From contig JAQBNJ010000431.1 in the NCBI GenBank assembly GCA_028288645.1, forward strand, positions 1 to 7,692: a stretch of 7,692 nt of DNA, written 5' to 3'. The number at the start of each line of letters is the position of its first letter. Positions within the stretch are counted from its first letter, which is position 1. The position numbers were made by a program, and so were the translations under genes. Source of the DNA: Sediminibacterium sp. (GTDB lineage Bacteria > Bacteroidota > Bacteroidia > Chitinophagales > Chitinophagaceae). Shown piece after piece: positions 5,106 through 7,692 of the stretch. The notes below the pieces were generated by a model. The model was not told the DNA's origin and did not search any database. It saw only the letters and a list, made by a program, of their open reading frames with translations.

Positions 5106-5171
5106 GATTGTTACATGTAAACGACGAACCGATAACTTTAATAATACATCGCGTTTAAACAGTTTGCGTTA

Positions 5172-6188
5172 TTAAAAATGCAGCCAGTTCCATTCAATTC
5201 CTTTCTTTGAAAAACCGATGGATGGCGCGGGAAATTTCAGTGAGTTCAATAGGAAAAAAGCTGATCTCAGGAACTTGCTTTTTGTTTTGATCTTTGTCAG
5301 GTCGATATCCGGGGCCAGGTACCATTGCCTGTAACGCGGAACATCACTCCTGTTAAAAACGACCAGCCCGTTTTTGTCTTTTACAATATTTTCAGTTCCG
5401 CCAAACATACCATCAGCGCCATAACCTACGGCAATATTGAGCCAGGGCGGAAAGTTTGACCTCTTAAAAAAAGACTTCAGGTTGGCGCTTAACCAATAGG
5501 TTTGCCCGTTATAGTCTTTCAGCATTCTTTCCAGGGTACGGTGGCCGAAAAGATCGTCTGCCCGCTGGTTCAATGCTGGATCGCTATACGTCTTCCTGTG
5601 GAATGAGAATTTTACCTGTACCCGCTGTTCCTTCCATGCAAGTTCCTGCGCTATGAACAAACTGCTCCCGGCGAAATCTGCACCGAGATCGCCGATGCTG
5701 AATCCCCAGCCCGATGAAAAACCATCGAGAACTTCTACCACTGTGAGAAAAGCAGTGCCGCTTAATCCACCGATCCAGATCCGTTGTTTTCGCGAAAGTC
5801 CCGGCCATCGCCATAGTTCCATGCTCCATTTGCCAGCCGTGTACGCGCTGAATATGTGGCCCGCTTTATCTACCTGTAGCCAGTCAATATTGTCATTAAA
5901 GAAATGAAAAGAAGATTGCGGGTAATTTGTATACCATGCGTTGGATAAAGCGACAAGGCTTCCCGTATACCACGCGACGCTGCCGGCAGCGGCAAGGTAG
6001 ATACGAGACTTATTGGGTTTTCTTTTGTAGAGATACTGGTTGTTATCGTATGATATGGAATCCGATACCTGTTTCAACTCGCCCGACATAAAGACCGGCC
6101 GCGATGCTACCAGTGAATCCTGGGCATAGGTAGATGCGCAGCACATGAGCGTTAGTATCGGCAGGAATTTCTTCACTCCTTCAAACAT
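5172..6188 (-). CDS. Exported DUF2279 family protein
   Basis: A 338-residue protein. Residues 1-22 form a signal peptide (basic start, hydrophobic core, cleavage likely after STYA). C16 and C17 do not sit in a convincing lipobox, so signal peptidase I processing is favoured. The DUF2279 hallmarks follow: WYTNYPQSSFHFFNDN at 85-100, WLQVDKAGHIFSAY at 103-116, and the E152-V-L-D-G-F-S-S-G-W-G-F-S segment leading to GDLGADFAG at 167-174. Hydrophobic stretches at about 64-84 and 136-152 suggest membrane association, and the later aromatic-rich half could contain beta strands. DUF2279 proteins are conserved in Bacteroidota but uncharacterised; an envelope role is inferred from the signal peptide only. 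The start is the first ATG, right before the signal core. Confidence 0.88.
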   Translation of the reverse strand: MFEGVKKFLPILTLMCCASTYAQDSLVASRPVFMSGELKQVSDSISYDNNQYLYKRKPNKSRIYLAAAGSVAWYTGSLVALSNAWYTNYPQSSFHFFNDNIDWLQVDKAGHIFSAYTAGKWSMELWRWPGLSRKQRIWIGGLSGTAFLTVVEVLDGFSSGWGFSIGDLGADFAGSSLFIAQELAWKEQRVQVKFSFHRKTYSDPALNQRADDLFGHRTLERMLKDYNGQTYWLSANLKSFFKRSNFPPWLNIAVGYGADGMFGGTENIVKDKNGLVVFNRSDVPRYRQWYLAPDIDLTKIKTKSKFLRSAFFLLNSLKFPAPSIGFSKKGIEWNWLHF

Positions 6189-6279
6189 ACACTACTAATT
6201 CATCAGAGTTCTGCTGATTCGGGTTGAAAATGCAAAAAATATTCATAAACTTGTTGCCTGATAGACTAAAACAAATACT

Positions 6280-7692
6280 ATGGACATTGCCATTCAGAAA
6301 AAGATAGATACCTGGTTAAACGGAAATTACGACGAAGCCACAAAAGCGGCTATTACCAAACTGCAAAAAGAGAACCCGGATGAACTCGCAGATTCATTTT
6401 ATCAAAACCTGGAATTCGGTACCGGTGGTTTACGTGGCATCATGGGCGCAGGAACCAACCGCATCAACAAATATACCATTGGTATGGCCACACAGGGTTT
6501 TGCCAATTACCTTAAAAAAACATACGGCGATGAAGAAGTGAAACTGGCCATTGCACACGACAGCCGTAACAACAGCCGCTTCTTTGCTGAAACAACTGCG
6601 AATGTATTTGCTGCCAATGGTTTCAAAGTTTTTTTATTTGAATCATTACGCCCTACACCCGAACTGAGTTTTGCGATCAGGAATTTAGGATGCAAAGGGG
6701 GCGTGGTTTGTACAGCATCGCATAATCCGAAAGAATACAATGGCTATAAAGCTTATTGGAATGATGGCGGGCAATTGGTGCCGCCGCATGATAAAAATGT
6801 GATCACAGAAGTAGAAGCGATCAAAAGCGTGGATGATGTGAAATGGGAGGGAGGCGCTGCCAACATCACACTGCTTGGCAAAGACATGGATAACGCATAC
6901 ATGGAAATGGTAAAAGGATTGAGTGTGTATCCCGATGTGATCGAAAAACAGCATGATCTTAAAATTGTATATACGCCCATTCATGGAACCGGTATCACGC
7001 TGGTACCCGAGGTGTTGCGCCGTTTTGGTTTTACCAATGTTACGATCGTGGAAGAACAGGCAACACCGGATGGAAATTTCCCTACGGTTAATTATCCAAA
7101 CCCGGAAGAAAGTGAAACCATGAGCATTGGTTTGAAAAAAGCCAAAGAACTCGATGCTGATATTTTACTGGGAACGGATCCTGATGCCGACCGTGTAGGT
7201 ATCGGCGTAAAAAATCACAAAGGCGAATGGGTTTTAATGAATGGTAACCAGACCGCCGTTCTTGCATTCAGTTATATGATGGAAGCACGCAGGGCCAAAG
7301 GCGTAGCACAACCGAATGATATGGTGATCACCACGATTGTTACCACAGAAATGATCAATAATGTAGCAAAACAAAATGATGTGGCCTGTTACAATGTGCT
7401 TACCGGTTTTAAATGGATCGCAGAAAAAATAAAAGAACTGGATGGTAAAAAGAATTACGTGATCGGTGGTGAAGAAAGTTTTGGTTTGATGATCGGCAAC
7501 CAGATCCGTGATAAAGATGCTGTGAGCGCTGTTGCCTTAATGTGCGAGATGGCCGCGTATGAAAAGAACCAGGGAAAAACTTTGTTCGATAAGATGATAG
7601 AACTGTATATCAAATACGGTTTCTATTATGAGAACCTGATCAGCATCACCAAAAAAGGAATGAACGGCCAGAAAGAGATTGCTGATATGATG
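6280..7692 (+). CDS. Phosphoglucomutase/phosphomannomutase family phospho-sugar mutase, C-terminus cut by the window edge
   Basis: The frame gives 471 residues from the ATG at 6280 with no stop before the right edge. It belongs to the alpha-D-phosphohexomutase family, which interconverts sugar 1- and 6-phosphates in the cytoplasm through a phosphoserine enzyme. Domain 1 holds the N-terminal FGTGGLRG (46-53) and the catalytic TASHNP (145-150, S147). The DPDADR metal loop is at 300-305, and the sugar-binding GGEESFG at 396-402. The length of related PgcA-type enzymes is about 570-580 residues, so most of domain 4, with its phosphate-binding loop, lies outside. All visible active-site motifs are intact. 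The first ATG gives a normal family N-terminus. The gene diverges from the DUF2279 gene across a 91-nt spacer. Glucose versus mannose preference cannot be read from the motifs. Confidence 0.95.
   Translation, partial: MDIAIQKKIDTWLNGNYDEATKAAITKLQKENPDELADSFYQNLEFGTGGLRGIMGAGTNRINKYTIGMATQGFANYLKKTYGDEEVKLAIAHDSRNNSRFFAETTANVFAANGFKVFLFESLRPTPELSFAIRNLGCKGGVVCTASHNPKEYNGYKAYWNDGGQLVPPHDKNVITEVEAIKSVDDVKWEGGAANITLLGKDMDNAYMEMVKGLSVYPDVIEKQHDLKIVYTPIHGTGITLVPEVLRRFGFTNVTIVEEQATPDGNFPTVNYPNPEESETMSIGLKKAKELDADILLGTDPDADRVGIGVKNHKGEWVLMNGNQTAVLAFSYMMEARRAKGVAQPNDMVITTIVTTEMINNVAKQNDVACYNVLTGFKWIAEKIKELDGKKNYVIGGEESFGLMIGNQIRDKDAVSAVALMCEMAAYEKNQGKTLFDKMIELYIKYGFYYENLISITKKGMNGQKEIADMM

Larger units (their letters stand above)
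4802..5171. other. Intergenic repeat block
   Basis: This 370-nt gap between two co-directional minus-strand genes holds no plausible gene. It contains a series of short CCGTAGG- or CCGATGG-centred palindromes (4876-4888, 4948-4960, 4981-4993, 5031-5045), a larger inverted repeat (4912-5105), and a stretch at 4821-4840 resembling the end of the MITE-like element. Confidence 0.8.

Noticed and set aside
6189..6279. Promoters in the 91-nt divergent spacer before the mutase and DUF2279 genes
   Set aside because: The spacer must contain promoters, but no exact TAnnTTTG match in either direction at a sensible distance was found; near matches are off by one base in spacing.
6507..6984. Minus-strand open frames opposite the phospho-sugar mutase
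   Set aside because: They are shadows of a strongly conserved coding sequence with intact catalytic motifs on the plus strand.
1..7692. A multi-gene defence, biosynthetic or other new system
   Set aside because: The genes are recognisable housekeeping, transport and uncharacterised families with mixed orientation and no toxin, nuclease, reverse transcriptase, synthase or phage genes; the unusual content is limited to intergenic repeats and the split iron-sulfur pair.

Overview
The window reads as chromosomal DNA of a Bacteroidota bacterium, most likely from Chitinophagaceae or a close relative. The reasons are protein resemblance (a split Hdr-like iron-sulfur pair, a DUF2279 protein, a LysE-type exporter with a PLGNM motif), moderate GC, weak or absent Shine-Dalgarno sequences, one promoter candidate of the TAnnTTTG type, and intergenic spaces packed with palindromic repeats. 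The genus assignment is inference; no rRNA gene is present.

Layout, left to right. Positions 1-730 (minus) hold a cysteine-rich CCG-domain protein whose C-terminus runs off the left edge. 923-1552 (plus) is a LysE-family exporter. 1843-2172 (minus) is a small cupin. 2375-3688 (minus) is a membrane cytochrome-b-like protein with two 4Fe-4S motifs. 4012-4512 (plus) is a PyrR-like phosphoribosyltransferase. 4517-4801 (minus) is a small three-helix membrane protein. 5172-6188 (minus) is an exported DUF2279 protein. 6280 to the right edge (plus) is a phosphoglucomutase/phosphomannomutase lacking its C-terminus.

Functionally, the two minus-strand iron-sulfur proteins (2375-3688 and 1-730) look like the two halves of a heterodisulfide-reductase/ETF:menaquinone-oxidoreductase-like membrane complex. 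They are separated by about 1.6 kb carrying the cupin, the oppositely oriented exporter and four repeat structures. The other genes are ordinary housekeeping or accessory genes with no visible shared pathway.

The most striking content is between the genes. At least five palindromic elements occupy five different intergenic spaces: 776-915, 1659-1842, 2205-2294, 3764-3874 and 4912-5105. There are also a nine-copy heptamer array (1554-1616), a three-copy heptamer array (764-784) and a three-copy 15-mer (2302-2375). The 1659-1842 element has terminal inverted repeats and an 11-bp flanking direct repeat that copies the end of the cupin gene, so it looks like a MITE insertion. Its internal arms and those of 3764-3874 follow the same sequence template. 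I see no defence island, biosynthetic cluster, CRISPR array, tRNA, rRNA or transposase gene.
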